Assembly: GCF_900095885.1 (NCBI RefSeq)
Contig: NZ_LT615367.1
Span: 3,968,001-4,032,000, forward strand
DNA from: Dickeya aquatica
Lineage (GTDB): Bacteria > Pseudomonadota > Gammaproteobacteria > Enterobacterales > Enterobacteriaceae
DNA: 64,000 nucleotides
Direction: 5' to 3'
Shown here: positions 29,183-43,614 of the stretch, one piece after another
How the letters are laid out: each line of letters begins with the position of its first letter
How positions within the stretch are numbered: position 1 is the first letter of the stretch
Notes under the pieces: model-generated
Database searches by the model: none
Told to the model about the DNA's origin: nothing
The model's input: only the letters and a program-made list of their open reading frames with translations
Translations under genes and position numbers: made by a program

Positions 29183-30223
29183 ATGGCACACATTGTAACC
29201 CTAAATATACCTTCCAGAGAAGATTGGTTAGTACAACTGGCCGACGTTATTACCGATCCTGATGAACTGCTCCACACTCTTGGGCTGGAGAACCACCCAC
29301 AACTGAGTGCCGGGCGCGATGCACGCAAGCTGTTTGCGTTACGGGTGCCGCGCGCCTTTGCCGCCCGCATGCGCTATAGAGATGCCCGCGACCCGCTGTT
29401 ATTGCAGGTGCTGACCGCGCAAGAGGAGTTCATCACGACGCCCGGATTCAGTCATGACCCGCTCGATGAGCAACACAGCGTCGTGCCCGGTCTGCTCCAC
29501 AAGTACCATAACCGGGCATTGCTGCTGGTGAAAGGCGGCTGCGCGGTTAACTGCCGTTACTGCTTTCGCCGTCACTTCCCGTATCAGGACAATCAGGGCA
29601 ATAAGGCCAACTGGCATCAGGCGCTGGAGTATATTCGCCAGCACCCCGAGCTTGATGAAATCATCTTTTCGGGCGGCGACCCGCTGATGGCGAAAGACCA
29701 TGAGCTGGACTGGCTGTTGAGCGAGCTGGAGCCGATTTCTCACATTAAGCGCCTGCGCATTCATACCCGCCTGCCGGTGGTTATCCCCGCGCGCATCACC
29801 GACGCACTCTGCCAGCGGTTAGCCAGCAGCGCCTTGCAGGTCATTCTGGTAACGCATATCAACCATGCCAACGAGATAGACGAAAGCCTGCGTTATGCGA
29901 TGCAACGTTTGCGTCGTGCGAACGTTACCCTGCTTAACCAGAGTGTGTTACTGCGAGGTGTGAATGATAACGCCGAAACGCTTGCCGCACTCAGCAACGC
30001 ACTGTTTGATGCCGGGATTTTGCCCTATTACCTGCATGTGCTGGATAAAGTTCAGGGCGCGGCACACTTTCTGGTGCCTGACGATGAAGCGCGGGCGCTG
30101 GTGCGCCAGCTTATGGCGAAAGTGTCCGGTTATCTGGTGCCAGGCCTGACACGGGAAATTGGCGGCGAAGCCAGCAAAACGCTGCTGGATATCGGCATGG
30201 TGCAGCAGGAAATCACGCGCTAA
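29183..30223 (+). CDS. epmB: EF-P (R)-beta-lysine forming lysine 2,3-aminomutase
   Basis: EpmB is a radical-SAM, PLP-dependent aminomutase that makes the (R)-beta-lysine used by EpmA. The protein has 346 residues. The radical SAM motif CAVNCRYCFRR gives the three [4Fe-4S] cysteines, IIFSGGDPL is the SAM-binding glycine motif, and LVPGLTREIGGEASK near the C-terminus carries the PLP region. It lacks an obvious ribosome-binding site in the short spacer from efp. Confidence 0.96.
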   Translation: MAHIVTLNIPSREDWLVQLADVITDPDELLHTLGLENHPQLSAGRDARKLFALRVPRAFAARMRYRDARDPLLLQVLTAQEEFITTPGFSHDPLDEQHSVVPGLLHKYHNRALLLVKGGCAVNCRYCFRRHFPYQDNQGNKANWHQALEYIRQHPELDEIIFSGGDPLMAKDHELDWLLSELEPISHIKRLRIHTRLPVVIPARITDALCQRLASSALQVILVTHINHANEIDESLRYAMQRLRRANVTLLNQSVLLRGVNDNAETLAALSNALFDAGILPYYLHVLDKVQGAAHFLVPDDEARALVRQLMAKVSGYLVPGLTREIGGEASKTLLDIGMVQQEITR

Positions 30224-30249
30224 TCACGCACTCAACGATGTCATACCCG

Positions 30250-30275
30250 ACGTCACCGGTATACACCGGTGACGT
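30250..30275. terminator. Hairpin between convergent epmB and yjeI
   Basis: Perfect 11-bp stem ACGTCACCGGT / ACCGGTGACGT with a 4-base ATAC loop. Placed between two converging genes, it can serve both strands. It has no T-run. Confidence 0.5.
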
Positions 30276-30307
30276 TAGCGGTCGTGATGCCTTCACTTAT
30301 CAACGCA

Positions 30308-30652
30308 TTAAGGGCACTTATAAACCTGCCCCTGCATCTTGCTATCCAGTGGTGCAAAGCTTGAGAGGAACGTTTGGCTGGGAGTGGTCACGCCATAAAT
30401 CACGTTGCCACCCATTTCGCCCGCGCGGTTACGCAGGTCATTTGCCGCACCGCGCATGGCGCTGCCTTCATTACCACTGCCAGACAACCAGTTCGACTGT
30501 GTACCGGTAATATTACCCAGTAACTGGCACTGCGCCGCCGGTTTGCTGTCGGTGAAACGTACCGACTGACCGGCGGCCGTCAGTGGGTTAGTGGTGCTAC
30601 ATCCCGCCAGCAGAGTAATGCCAGCCAGAGCCATCAGTATGCGAATTCGCAT
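30308..30652 (-). CDS. yjeI: Small lipoprotein YjeI (DUF4156)
   Basis: The 114-residue lipoprotein has the lipobox ITLLAGC. The conserved family sequence TAAGQSVRF, QCQLLGNITGTQSNWLSG, MRGAANDLRNRAGEMGGNVI and C-terminal GQVYKCP matches E. coli YjeI. The start at 30652 is set by GGAGGGG just upstream and by the signal peptide; the longer frame adds an unneeded MIITEGS. The function is unknown. In E. coli groEL follows on this side, but here pgi does. Confidence 0.92.
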   Translation of the reverse strand: MRIRILMALAGITLLAGCSTTNPLTAAGQSVRFTDSKPAAQCQLLGNITGTQSNWLSGSGNEGSAMRGAANDLRNRAGEMGGNVIYGVTTPSQTFLSSFAPLDSKMQGQVYKCP

Positions 30653-30830
30653 GCTCCCCTCCGTGATAATCAATACATTGACCAGAGCCTGTCAAACTGA
30701 GGTCTGGCACACCAAATTGATGACAAAATCGCTTGATGTTACCACCATCGGGCAGGCAATCCGCAGCAGAGTCATCACTATTTACGCCCACAGTTGCATC
30801 ATCATGATGACGATCACATCACGTTAAACA

Positions 30831-30856
30831 CACAGGCCCCGAAAACGGGGCCTGTG
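30831..30856. terminator. Terminator of pgi
   Basis: Perfect 11-bp stem CACAGGCCCCG / CGGGGCCTGTG with an AAAA loop, 31 bases past the pgi stop codon on the minus strand. A short T-rich tail (TGTTTAA) follows on that strand. Confidence 0.7.
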
Positions 30857-30886
30857 ATCATCATGCGGTCATGTACACCATAACCG

Positions 30887-32617
<1,731 letters not shown>

Positions 32618-32710
32618 TTAACGCGACACGGGGAAGCCCTTTTCTTGCGAAATGCCGCGCATGGTTTCAATGTTGATTGACAGCCGCCACGTTACCCGCT
32701 ATTTGTAAAA

Positions 32711-32940
32711 GACTACTTGCGCACAGGTTGCGCAAGCCAGAAGAGGAGCACCGCCCAGGCAAGGTATCAGAGGAGCCGTATCCGATGACGATACCCGAGG
32801 GGGAGCGGTGCCGAGGTAGCAGGCCACGACGGTATGGCGGCTATCGACTACAGGGGCTGAATCCCCTGGGTTGTCACCCGCATCGTTGCGCAACGCGTAA
32901 TGATAAGCAAGGTGGAGCGCTTCTGGGTGTACCGTAGCTG
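32711..32940 (+). ncRNA. Lysine riboswitch (L-box) of lysC
   Basis: The leader matches the E. coli lysC riboswitch in its conserved core: AGAAGAGGAGC, GAGGAGCCGTATCC, CCGAGGGGG, GTGCCGAGGTAGC, and GGGGCTGAATCCCCTGGGTT, closing with GGTGGAGCGCTTCTGGGTG. The outer stem P1 pairs CCAGAAG (from about 32737) with CTTCTGG (about 32920). Binding of lysine in this family lowers expression of the downstream gene. No U-tract terminator is evident between it and lysC, so control by translation blockade and RNA decay is more likely than by transcription termination. It occupies most of the 507-base pgi-lysC gap. Confidence 0.93.
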
Positions 32941-33046
32941 TGTTCTACGCTTGCCCCCTGCTTACCGCTCTTCCCTTGTGCCAAGGCTTAACGATGGAAT
33001 GCTGTTGTCGATGACGACAATCACGCCCCTGACACGAGGTTTTTGA

Positions 33047-34411
33047 ATGTCTGCTAACACGAGTACGTCTCTGATTATCGCTAAATTCGGCGGCACCAGC
33101 GTCGCTGACTTCGACGCCATGAACCGCAGCGCCGATATTGTACTGGCCGATCCACAGGTAAGAGTGGTCGTGCTGTCGGCCTCTGCGGGCGTCACCAACT
33201 TGCTGGTCGCACTGGCTGAAGGGCTGCCCGCGCCAGAGCGCGCCGTACAGTTAGATAAATTGCGCCAGATTCAATACGCGATTATCGCTCGCCTGAACCA
33301 GCCTGCCGTCATCCGCGAGGAAATTGACCGCATGCTCGATAACGTCACCCGCTTGTCGGAAGCCGCTGCCCTTGCGACCTCTCACGCGCTGACTGATGAG
33401 CTGGTCAGCCACGGCGAACTGATGTCCACCCTGCTGTTTGTCGAAATCCTGCGTGAGCGCAGCGTCACCGCCGAATGGTTTGACGTGCGTAAAATCATGC
33501 GTACCAATGACCGTTTTGGCCGCGCCGAACCGGATTGCGACGCACTGGGTGAACTGACGCGCAGCCAGTTGGCTCCACGTCTGGCAAAAGGGCTGGTGAT
33601 AACCCAGGGCTTTATCGGCAGCGAGGCTAAAGGCCGCACCACCACGCTCGGCCGCGGCGGCAGTGACTATACCGCTGCCCTGCTGGGGGAAGCGCTCAAT
33701 GTCAGCCGTATCGATATCTGGACTGACGTCCCCGGTATCTACACCACTGACCCACGCGTGGTGCCCTCAGCCCACCGTATCGACCAAATTACCTTTGAAG
33801 AAGCCGCTGAAATGGCGACGTTCGGTGCCAAAGTGCTGCACCCGGCGACACTGTTGCCCGCCGTGCGCAGCGATATTCCGGTGTTTGTCGGCTCCAGTAA
33901 AGACCCGGCAGCCGGTGGCACGCTGGTGTGCAACCAAACGGAGAACCCGCCGCTGTTCCGGGCACTGGCACTGCGCCGCAAGCAAACGCTGTTAACGCTG
34001 CATAGCCTGAATATGCTGCACGCGCGCGGTTTTCTGGCGGAAGTGTTCAGTATTCTGGCACGCCACAACATTTCGGTGGACTTGATTACCACCTCAGAAG
34101 TCAACGTCGCATTGACGCTGGATACCACTGGCTCCACCTCAACCGGCGACAGCCTGCTGTCAAGCGCACTGCTGACCGAGCTCTCTTCGCTGTGCCGGGT
34201 TGAAGTTGAAGAGAATATGTCTCTGGTGGCGTTAATTGGCAACCAACTGTCGCAAGCCTGCGGCGTCGGTAAAGAGGTGTTCGGCGTGCTCGAACCGTTT
34301 AATATTCGCCTTATCTGTTACGGTGCCAGCAGCCACAATCTTTGTTTCCTGGTTCCTGCCAATGATGCCGAGCAAGTGGTGCAAACGCTGCATCGTAATT
34401 TGTTCGAGTAA
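33047..34411 (+). CDS. lysC: Lysine-sensitive aspartokinase III
   Basis: The enzyme phosphorylates aspartate, the first step to lysine, diaminopimelate, threonine and methionine. It has 454 residues: an N-terminal amino-acid kinase domain with KFGGTSVADF, GRGGSDYTAALLGEAL and WTDVPGIYTTDPR, then C-terminal tandem ACT domains for lysine feedback inhibition (MLHARGFLAEVFSILARHNI, LVALIGNQLSQACGVG). It starts at ATG 33047 with ACGAGG 7 bases upstream. The riboswitch upstream and the ACT domains give two layers of lysine control. Confidence 0.97.
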   Translation: MSANTSTSLIIAKFGGTSVADFDAMNRSADIVLADPQVRVVVLSASAGVTNLLVALAEGLPAPERAVQLDKLRQIQYAIIARLNQPAVIREEIDRMLDNVTRLSEAAALATSHALTDELVSHGELMSTLLFVEILRERSVTAEWFDVRKIMRTNDRFGRAEPDCDALGELTRSQLAPRLAKGLVITQGFIGSEAKGRTTTLGRGGSDYTAALLGEALNVSRIDIWTDVPGIYTTDPRVVPSAHRIDQITFEEAAEMATFGAKVLHPATLLPAVRSDIPVFVGSSKDPAAGGTLVCNQTENPPLFRALALRRKQTLLTLHSLNMLHARGFLAEVFSILARHNISVDLITTSEVNVALTLDTTGSTSTGDSLLSSALLTELSSLCRVEVEENMSLVALIGNQLSQACGVGKEVFGVLEPFNIRLICYGASSHNLCFLVPANDAEQVVQTLHRNLFE

Positions 34412-34427
34412 GGTATTATTTCCTGAG

Positions 34428-34452
34428 CATGACGCCCGGTGGTGGCGTCATG
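34428..34452 (+). terminator. Hairpin after lysC
   Basis: Perfect 9-bp stem CATGACGCC / GGCGTCATG with a 7-base loop, 17 bases after the lysC stop. Only TTAT follows, so termination strength is uncertain. Confidence 0.55.
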
Positions 34453-35187
34453 TTATCGGGTGGCTCAATAGCACTCGGCTGTTGCTGCCATTATCAATAA
34501 TGACATGTTCAGCGTGCATCGCATTATCGCCCCTCGTTTTATCTTCACATGATTTATTCTGCATCGGGTCATGTCTCACCACCATGATCAATCTGCTGCC
34601 ATCTGCGCCCTCGCACCACAACCATAATCACGGTAAAAAAACAGATTATTTTTAGCCTGTAAAAAGAACAGGCAAACCGGAAAAATCGCCTTACCATTAT
34701 TCTCCATAAATATTTTATTTTTCATAAAATAGAGAAAGTTAGGTTAATGAACAGGTATCAGTAAAACCGGGCCAGGCGATGCCCTTACTGCACTCGCCTC
34801 ATCGCAGCAGGCTCTTTTCGACAACGGCCCCGTTTTTGTCATCGCTCTCCCCCACCCAATAACCCTATGGCAGACTATTATTCAGTATAGTTGGCACAGA
34901 CATGGCAATATTATCCATTTAACAGCGCAAGGGCAGAATAAACCCGTCGTTAATTCACGCGCCAAATAATCTGTTTTAGAAAAAAAGAAATTCTTATTAT
35001 TTTTAATAATGTCGCCATTCAGAACATTAAATAATCTTTTTTAGCTTTCTTCTTGAACATTAATCGTGTGTATTAGTCAGCCCGCCGAATACGGGGTCAG
35101 GTCATTTATTTATTTCAGCGCCCGGTTTTTTTATTAAGGCGTACAACACATTTCATTTTGCGATGAAAGGGAACAGGGAGAAATCGC
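34453..35187. other. AT-rich gene-free region
   Basis: About 735 bases between lysC and the cytosolic receptor gene contain no convincing gene, RNA or repeat. The stretch 34620-35070 is strongly AT-rich. It presumably holds the receptor-gene promoter; no clear sigma-28 type site was found. Confidence 0.5.
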
Positions 35188-36237
35188 ATGGCAAATCCTC
35201 ATGAAATTGTCGAGCTCAGTCACCACATTCGTAAAGTCGCTAATCATAAAATCGCCGATATTGATCAAATAAACCGGGAAACGACGTTTCTGGCGCTGAA
35301 TGCACTGATTGAAGCCGCACGGGCGGGTGAGGCTGGCAGGGGGTTTGCGGTCGTCGCCAATCAGGTCAAACATGTAGCCTCGTTGATTAGCGAAATCACC
35401 ACCTCCCTGAATCAGGAACTGGCCGGGTCGCTCTCTAAACTGACCGAGCTTGGCGATAACATGATGTCGCAACTGCACCATCATGAAAGTGGCCGCTGTG
35501 TCGATCTGGCACTGAACATGATAGATATCATCGACCGTAACCTCTATGAACGCTCTTGTGATGTACGCTGGTGGGCGACTGATGCCGCGGTGGTGGCGTG
35601 CGCCAGCGAACCGGCTATGGCCGCCCGCCGCCATACTTCACAGCGTTTATCGGTTATTTTGGGCAGCTACACCGTTTATCTGGACTTGTGGGTGACGGAT
35701 CTGAACGGCACTATTCTGGCCAATGGCCGGGGGCAAGATTACGCTGTCGCCGGGCAAAATATCGCTGATATGGACATCTTTCGCCGGGCAATCGCCACAC
35801 GCAGCGGGGCCGATTATGTCGCCGCCGATATCCAAACGCTGCCACAGTTGCATCATGCCGCCGTTGCGACCTACGCCACCGCCATTCGTGAGGGCGGTGA
35901 GGAGCATGGCAAGCCTATCGGTGCGTTGCTGATCTTCTTTGACTGGGCAGCACAGGCTGACACCGTGGTGAAAAGTGTGCGCCTTAGCGAGGAAGAATGG
36001 CAGCGCACACGCTGCATGATTGTCGATTCCACTTCACGCATTATTGCCTGTTCAGATAACAGCATAGCGCTGGGAGAACGGCTGATGCTGCACACCGATG
36101 GCAAACGCTCCGGCTACTATCAGGCGCAGGACAAAACCGTCTCCTTTGCGCTGACGCCAGGTTATGAAAGTTATCAAGGGCTGGGCTGGTACGGCGTGAT
36201 TGAGCAATCACGCGAGGGCTCTGCTCGTCAATCCTAA
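35188..36237 (+). CDS. Cytosolic receptor-like protein: short MCP core followed by Cache-like domain
   Basis: The 349-residue protein has no membrane segment. Residues 1-80 hold only the chemoreceptor hairpin tip ([39 protein letters not shown]), far shorter than a full MCP helix bundle. A linker with [17 protein letters not shown] follows. A Cache/PDC-like sensor domain then fills about 160-345 ([49 protein letters not shown]). The sensor is C-terminal and cytoplasmic, opposite to ordinary receptors. GGGAG lies 7 bases before the ATG. The tip could let it join CheA/CheW arrays from the cytoplasm. The signal is unknown; the domain family of the sensor is judged by eye. Confidence 0.82.
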   Translation: MANPHEIVELSHHIRKVANHKIADIDQINRETTFLALNALIEAARAGEAGRGFAVVANQVKHVASLISEITTSLNQELAGSLSKLTELGDNMMSQLHHHESGRCVDLALNMIDIIDRNLYERSCDVRWWATDAAVVACASEPAMAARRHTSQRLSVILGSYTVYLDLWVTDLNGTILANGRGQDYAVAGQNIADMDIFRRAIATRSGADYVAADIQTLPQLHHAAVATYATAIREGGEEHGKPIGALLIFFDWAAQADTVVKSVRLSEEEWQRTRCMIVDSTSRIIACSDNSIALGERLMLHTDGKRSGYYQAQDKTVSFALTPGYESYQGLGWYGVIEQSREGSARQS

Positions 36238-36243
36238 ACCGTG

Positions 36244-36272
36244 CGCGCCATCGTCACCGCGGCGATGGCGCG
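36244..36272. terminator. Hairpin between convergent genes
   Basis: Perfect 10-bp stem CGCGCCATCG / CGATGGCGCG with a 9-base loop, in the 40-base gap between the receptor-like gene (+) and yjbB (-). No T-run. Confidence 0.5.
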
Positions 36273-36277
36273 GCCCG

Positions 36278-37924
36278 TCACATGGGAGCCACCGACTCTT
36301 CACGCTCGTCATCTTCTTCTTCTGCCACCATCAGTACGTTATACGCAACGGAGCAAAATAGAGAGTTGAGGCGATTCATATCCCCCAGCAAGCCAAGATG
36401 CAGGGAGCTGGTTTCCAGACTTTGCACATTTTGTTGATGCAATCTGTCAACATGCGCGTGGGAGTAGCGCCGGTTGAGAATACGAAAGCGGTGTTTGGCA
36501 CGGCGCAGGCGTCTGGCACTGGTGATATCGGATGAGAGGAATACCGACATTCCCAGACGCAGGTTATTCATCAATAAATCATAGAGCTGGTTAAGCTCGT
36601 TAAGCCCTTGCGCTGAAAAACCACTCAATCCATCTGGAGCCCGATCGTCCAGCTCGCAGACCACCCGCTCGATAATGTCGCCTGCCTGCTCCAGACTCAG
36701 CGCCATTTCAATAATCTCCGCCCAGCGCTGGGAATCTCGCTCATGCAATCCGGCTTTCTCAATTTGGGCCAGATAGAGTTTGATGGCGTTATAGAGCACA
36801 TCCACATCATCATCAAGTTTGCGGATCTCGCGCGCCTGTAACGTGTTACCTTGCAAGATGTCCTGAAACATTTTCAGCATCTGCTCTATCACATCGCCGA
36901 TTCGCAGCGTCTCGCGCGCCGCATTCGCCAGCGCCAGCGTCGGTGTATCCAGCGCACTCACATCGAGATGACGCGGGCGCAAACGCGGGTCAAGCTCAGG
37001 TTCGGCCCGCACCAGATTACTGCAAAGCTCCGCCATACGGCCGCTAAAGGGTAACAACAACACGCAGCGCACCAGATTGTAGAACAGATGAAAATAGATA
37101 ACCCGCTCCTCATCCGGCAACGGCACAGCCGCCATCCCCTGCGCCAGATAGCCAATCGCGGGCAATGCAGGCAGGCAGCCGATTAATTTGAAGAACATGC
37201 TGCCAAGCGCCACCTGTCTTGCCGCCTGACCTTGGGCACTGGTGTTGGCCAGCGCCAAAATACCGCTGCCCAGATTGGCCCCAATCACCAGGCACAAGGC
37301 AACATCCAGCGAGATAACATGGCTGGCGGTGAGCGTGGCCGTCAGTAGTACAGCCGCCAGGCTGGAATAGCTGACAATGGCAAATAGGGCCCCCACCAGC
37401 GCATCCAGCATGACGTCACCGGTCAGCGAAGAGAACAGCACTTTCACCCCGGTGGTTTGGGTGATGGGCGTGGCGGCTTGCACAATCAGCTCCAGCGCCA
37501 GCAGAATCAGGCCAAGGCCGATACTCACCCGGCCCAGTTGCCCGGCGCGGGTCTGCTTACGCGTTAAAAAAAACACCACGCCAAAGAAAATCAGCAACGG
37601 CGACAGCCAGGAAAGGTCGAAGGTCAACACCCGTACCATCAACGCGGTGCCGACATCCGCGCCAAGAATAATCACCAGTGCCGGAGAGAGCGCAATCAGC
37701 CCTTGGGCAACAAAGGAGGTCGTCAGCAGAGTGGTGGCATTACTGCTTTGTACCAGCGCAGTCACGCCAATACCCGCCAGGAAAGCCAGAGGCTTGCGCT
37801 TAACACTGTCACTGATGGTATGGCGTAAACGGGCACCGTATACGCGCATAATCCCGGTACGCACAATGTGTGTACCCCAAACCAGCAACGCGATAGCAGA
37901 CAACAAATGCAACAGCGTTAACAC
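36278..37924 (-). CDS. yjbB: Na/Pi-cotransporter family protein YjbB
   Basis: The inner-membrane protein has about 548 residues. The N-terminal half has two inverted NptA-type repeats (GVTALVQSSNATTLLTTSFV and VSYSSLAAVLLTATLTA) with GADVGTALM and GANLGSGILAL. The C-terminal half is a PhoU-like helical domain (LDDDVDVLYNAIKLYL, SSLHLGLLGDMNRLNSLFC). E. coli YjbB exports phosphate. The GTG at 37924 is preferred: it matches the E. coli N-terminus (xLTLLHLLSA) and GAGG lies 5 bases upstream. An in-frame ATG at 37945 would add seven residues. It sits between lysC and metH, as in E. coli. Confidence 0.92.
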   Translation of the reverse strand: MLTLLHLLSAIALLVWGTHIVRTGIMRVYGARLRHTISDSVKRKPLAFLAGIGVTALVQSSNATTLLTTSFVAQGLIALSPALVIILGADVGTALMVRVLTFDLSWLSPLLIFFGVVFFLTRKQTRAGQLGRVSIGLGLILLALELIVQAATPITQTTGVKVLFSSLTGDVMLDALVGALFAIVSYSSLAAVLLTATLTASHVISLDVALCLVIGANLGSGILALANTSAQGQAARQVALGSMFFKLIGCLPALPAIGYLAQGMAAVPLPDEERVIYFHLFYNLVRCVLLLPFSGRMAELCSNLVRAEPELDPRLRPRHLDVSALDTPTLALANAARETLRIGDVIEQMLKMFQDILQGNTLQAREIRKLDDDVDVLYNAIKLYLAQIEKAGLHERDSQRWAEIIEMALSLEQAGDIIERVVCELDDRAPDGLSGFSAQGLNELNQLYDLLMNNLRLGMSVFLSSDITSARRLRRAKHRFRILNRRYSHAHVDRLHQQNVQSLETSSLHLGLLGDMNRLNSLFCSVAYNVLMVAEEEDDEREESVAPM

Positions 37925-38223
37925 AACATCCTCTCCCTTAGCCAAAGCGCGTCATCATATCGTCAGTACGCCGGTTTCACCGGGTGTGTCACAGCAGGTC
38001 AGGCATCCCGGCCCATCCCCCATGAGTAAAATAGAGGCATATTTTACCTGTTCCTGACCGGCTTCGTGGGCGTAAATGAAGGGAAATTTTTTAAAATCAC
38101 GGCCTAAATCAATAACCAAACATATTTCTCCCATCGGTAATTTTTCCGGCGTTATGATCTTATCAAGAGTCGCCTCATGTGCTCCGACGACTCTCCTGTT
38201 GATCGCATTGCAAGGAAATACAG

Positions 38224-39678
38224 ATGAAGACCAAAACTGCATATGGACTGAATTGGCTGGCGTTGATAATCATCGTGATTATTGCCGCTTTTTTCTGGCA
38301 ACTCACCCCCCCGGCCGGGTTAAAACCTGCTGCATGGCACTCTGCGGTATTATTCGTTGCCACTATCGTCAGCATTGTGGTCAACGTGTTGCCCATCGGA
38401 GCGATTGGGATTATCAGTATCACGCTGTTTGCACTCACCTACGCCGCCGGTGATACGAACGCAAATGCCGCGATCCTGACCGCACTCAGTGACCTTAACA
38501 GCTCACTTATCTGGCTGATTGTCGTCGCCTTTATGATTGCCCGTGGTTTTATCAAAACCGGGCTGGGCCGTCGTATCGCACTGCAAATGATAAGGCTGCT
38601 GGGTAAACGCACACTGGGGCTGGCCTACGGGCTGGCGTTCGCCGATTTGGTACTCTCCCCGGCCATGCCCAGTAACACCGCCCGCTGTGGTGGGGTCATT
38701 TACCCGATTGCCGACTCGCTGGCCCGCAGCTTCGATTCCAGACCGGAAGATGCATCGCGCAGTAAAATCGGTACTTTTTTAGTCACATGCATCGGTAACG
38801 TCAACGATGTCACTGCGGCGCTGTTTATGACCGGTTATACCGGCAACCTGCTGGCGGTGAAGCTGGCTGCCAACGCGGGCGTGACCATTACCTGGGGGAG
38901 CTGGTTTGTCGCCGCTGTCGTGCCCTGCGTTATCTCGCTGCTGCTGGTGCCACTTTGCGTCTATTGGCTGGTAAAACCGGAAATCCGCCACACGCCGGAT
39001 GCCCCCAAAATAGCCATTGCCGAGCTAACGACCATGGGTCGGATGACACGCGGTGAATGGTTGATGGCCGCAACGGTGCTGATTTTACTGGTGCTGTGGA
39101 TTTTTGGTGACACACTGGGCATTGATGCGACCACCGCCTCCTTCGTCGGCCTCTCGCTGCTGCTGCTGAGCGGCGTATTAAGCTGGGAAGATATCAAAGG
39201 TGAGAAAGGTGCGTGGGATACGCTGATTTGGTTTGCGGCGCTGTTGATGATGGCAAACCAGTTGAAAAAGCTGGGCTTTACCACCTGGTTTGGCGATCTT
39301 ATCGGCAACAATATTGGCCACCTGATGCAAGGCACCAGTTGGGTGCTGGTGCTGCTGTTACTGAATGCCGCCTACTTCTACACCCACTACTTTTTTGCCA
39401 GCGGCAACGCCCAAATCGCCGCACTGTATGCCGTCTTCCTTGGCGTGGGTATTCATTTGCAAATCCCCGCCGCACCGATGGCGCTGATGCTGGCGTTCAC
39501 CAGCAGCCTGTACTGCTCACTCACCCAATACACCCACGCCCGTGGCCCGATTTTGTTCGGCGCAGGCTACGTGCCTACCGCCGTGTGGTGGCGCACCGGG
39601 TTTGTTATCAGCCTCATCAACCAGGCAATTTTTATGTCTGCCGGGTTGCTGTGGTGGAAAGTGATTGGACTGTACTAA
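38224..39678 (+). CDS. DASS-family (SLC13/CitT-like) anion transporter
   Basis: The 484-residue protein has about 12 membrane helices and belongs to the divalent anion:sodium symporter/antiporter group that includes CitT, TtdT and plant 2-oxoglutarate/malate translocators. The SNT signature appears in SPAMPSNTARCGGVIYPIA, and the second-repeat counterpart lies in MLAFTSSLYCSLTQYTHARG. The likely substrates are dicarboxylates or tricarboxylates such as malate, succinate, tartrate or citrate; the exact one cannot be read. AAGGA lies 7 bases before the ATG. It is inserted between yjbB and metH relative to E. coli. Confidence 0.9.
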   Translation: MKTKTAYGLNWLALIIIVIIAAFFWQLTPPAGLKPAAWHSAVLFVATIVSIVVNVLPIGAIGIISITLFALTYAAGDTNANAAILTALSDLNSSLIWLIVVAFMIARGFIKTGLGRRIALQMIRLLGKRTLGLAYGLAFADLVLSPAMPSNTARCGGVIYPIADSLARSFDSRPEDASRSKIGTFLVTCIGNVNDVTAALFMTGYTGNLLAVKLAANAGVTITWGSWFVAAVVPCVISLLLVPLCVYWLVKPEIRHTPDAPKIAIAELTTMGRMTRGEWLMAATVLILLVLWIFGDTLGIDATTASFVGLSLLLLSGVLSWEDIKGEKGAWDTLIWFAALLMMANQLKKLGFTTWFGDLIGNNIGHLMQGTSWVLVLLLLNAAYFYTHYFFASGNAQIAALYAVFLGVGIHLQIPAAPMALMLAFTSSLYCSLTQYTHARGPILFGAGYVPTAVWWRTGFVISLINQAIFMSAGLLWWKVIGLY

Positions 39679-39705
39679 GCGAATCAGTATCCGCAACGCT
39701 AAATG

Positions 39706-39737
39706 AAACAGGCCGGTTTATCTCGGCCTGTTTTTTT
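39706..39737 (+). terminator. Bidirectional terminator between transporter and metH
   Basis: A 10-bp stem, AAACAGGCCG / CGGCCTGTTT with an 8-base loop, runs into seven T on the plus strand. It is placed between two convergent genes and can also end metH transcripts. Confidence 0.88.
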
Positions 39738-39750
39738 AGTCTCGAATAAC

Positions 39751-43434
<3,684 letters not shown>

Positions 43435-43575
43435 TATCTTATTCTCGTTATTTACCTGTCGTCTGTGCGAGCCTTTATCCTAGCACAAGAGATTGCCGCA
43501 CCCGCGCCATGCGTTGTTGATAACCATACGCTGGCGTCGCAAGCGAGAAGACGGTTGCATTCTGCGCTGAAAAAA

Positions 43576-43590
43576 CGAAAATCGATTCCA
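43576..43590. promoter_or_regulatory. Candidate IclR autoregulatory operator
   Basis: CGAAAATCGATTCCA reads on the other strand as TGGAATCGATTTTCG, close to the IclR palindrome TGGAAAT-N-ATTTCCA. It lies 25 bases upstream of the iclR start, where autoregulation occurs in E. coli. Confidence 0.5.
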
Positions 43591-43614
43591 TGATATGAAA
43601 AAGGAACCCTCAGC

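Noticed and set aside
35188..35430. The short MCP part considered as a truncated gene remnant
   Set aside because: It has its own good ribosome site, no coding traces upstream, and continues in frame into a well-formed second domain, so it looks like a genuine architecture.
37955..38242. A possible small protein (up to 95 residues, or 59 from an internal Met) between yjbB and the DASS transporter
   Set aside because: The segment CLTCCDTPGE is curious, but the ribosome site is poor, no family is recognised, and it crosses the start region of the transporter gene. A conserved homologue search could revive it.
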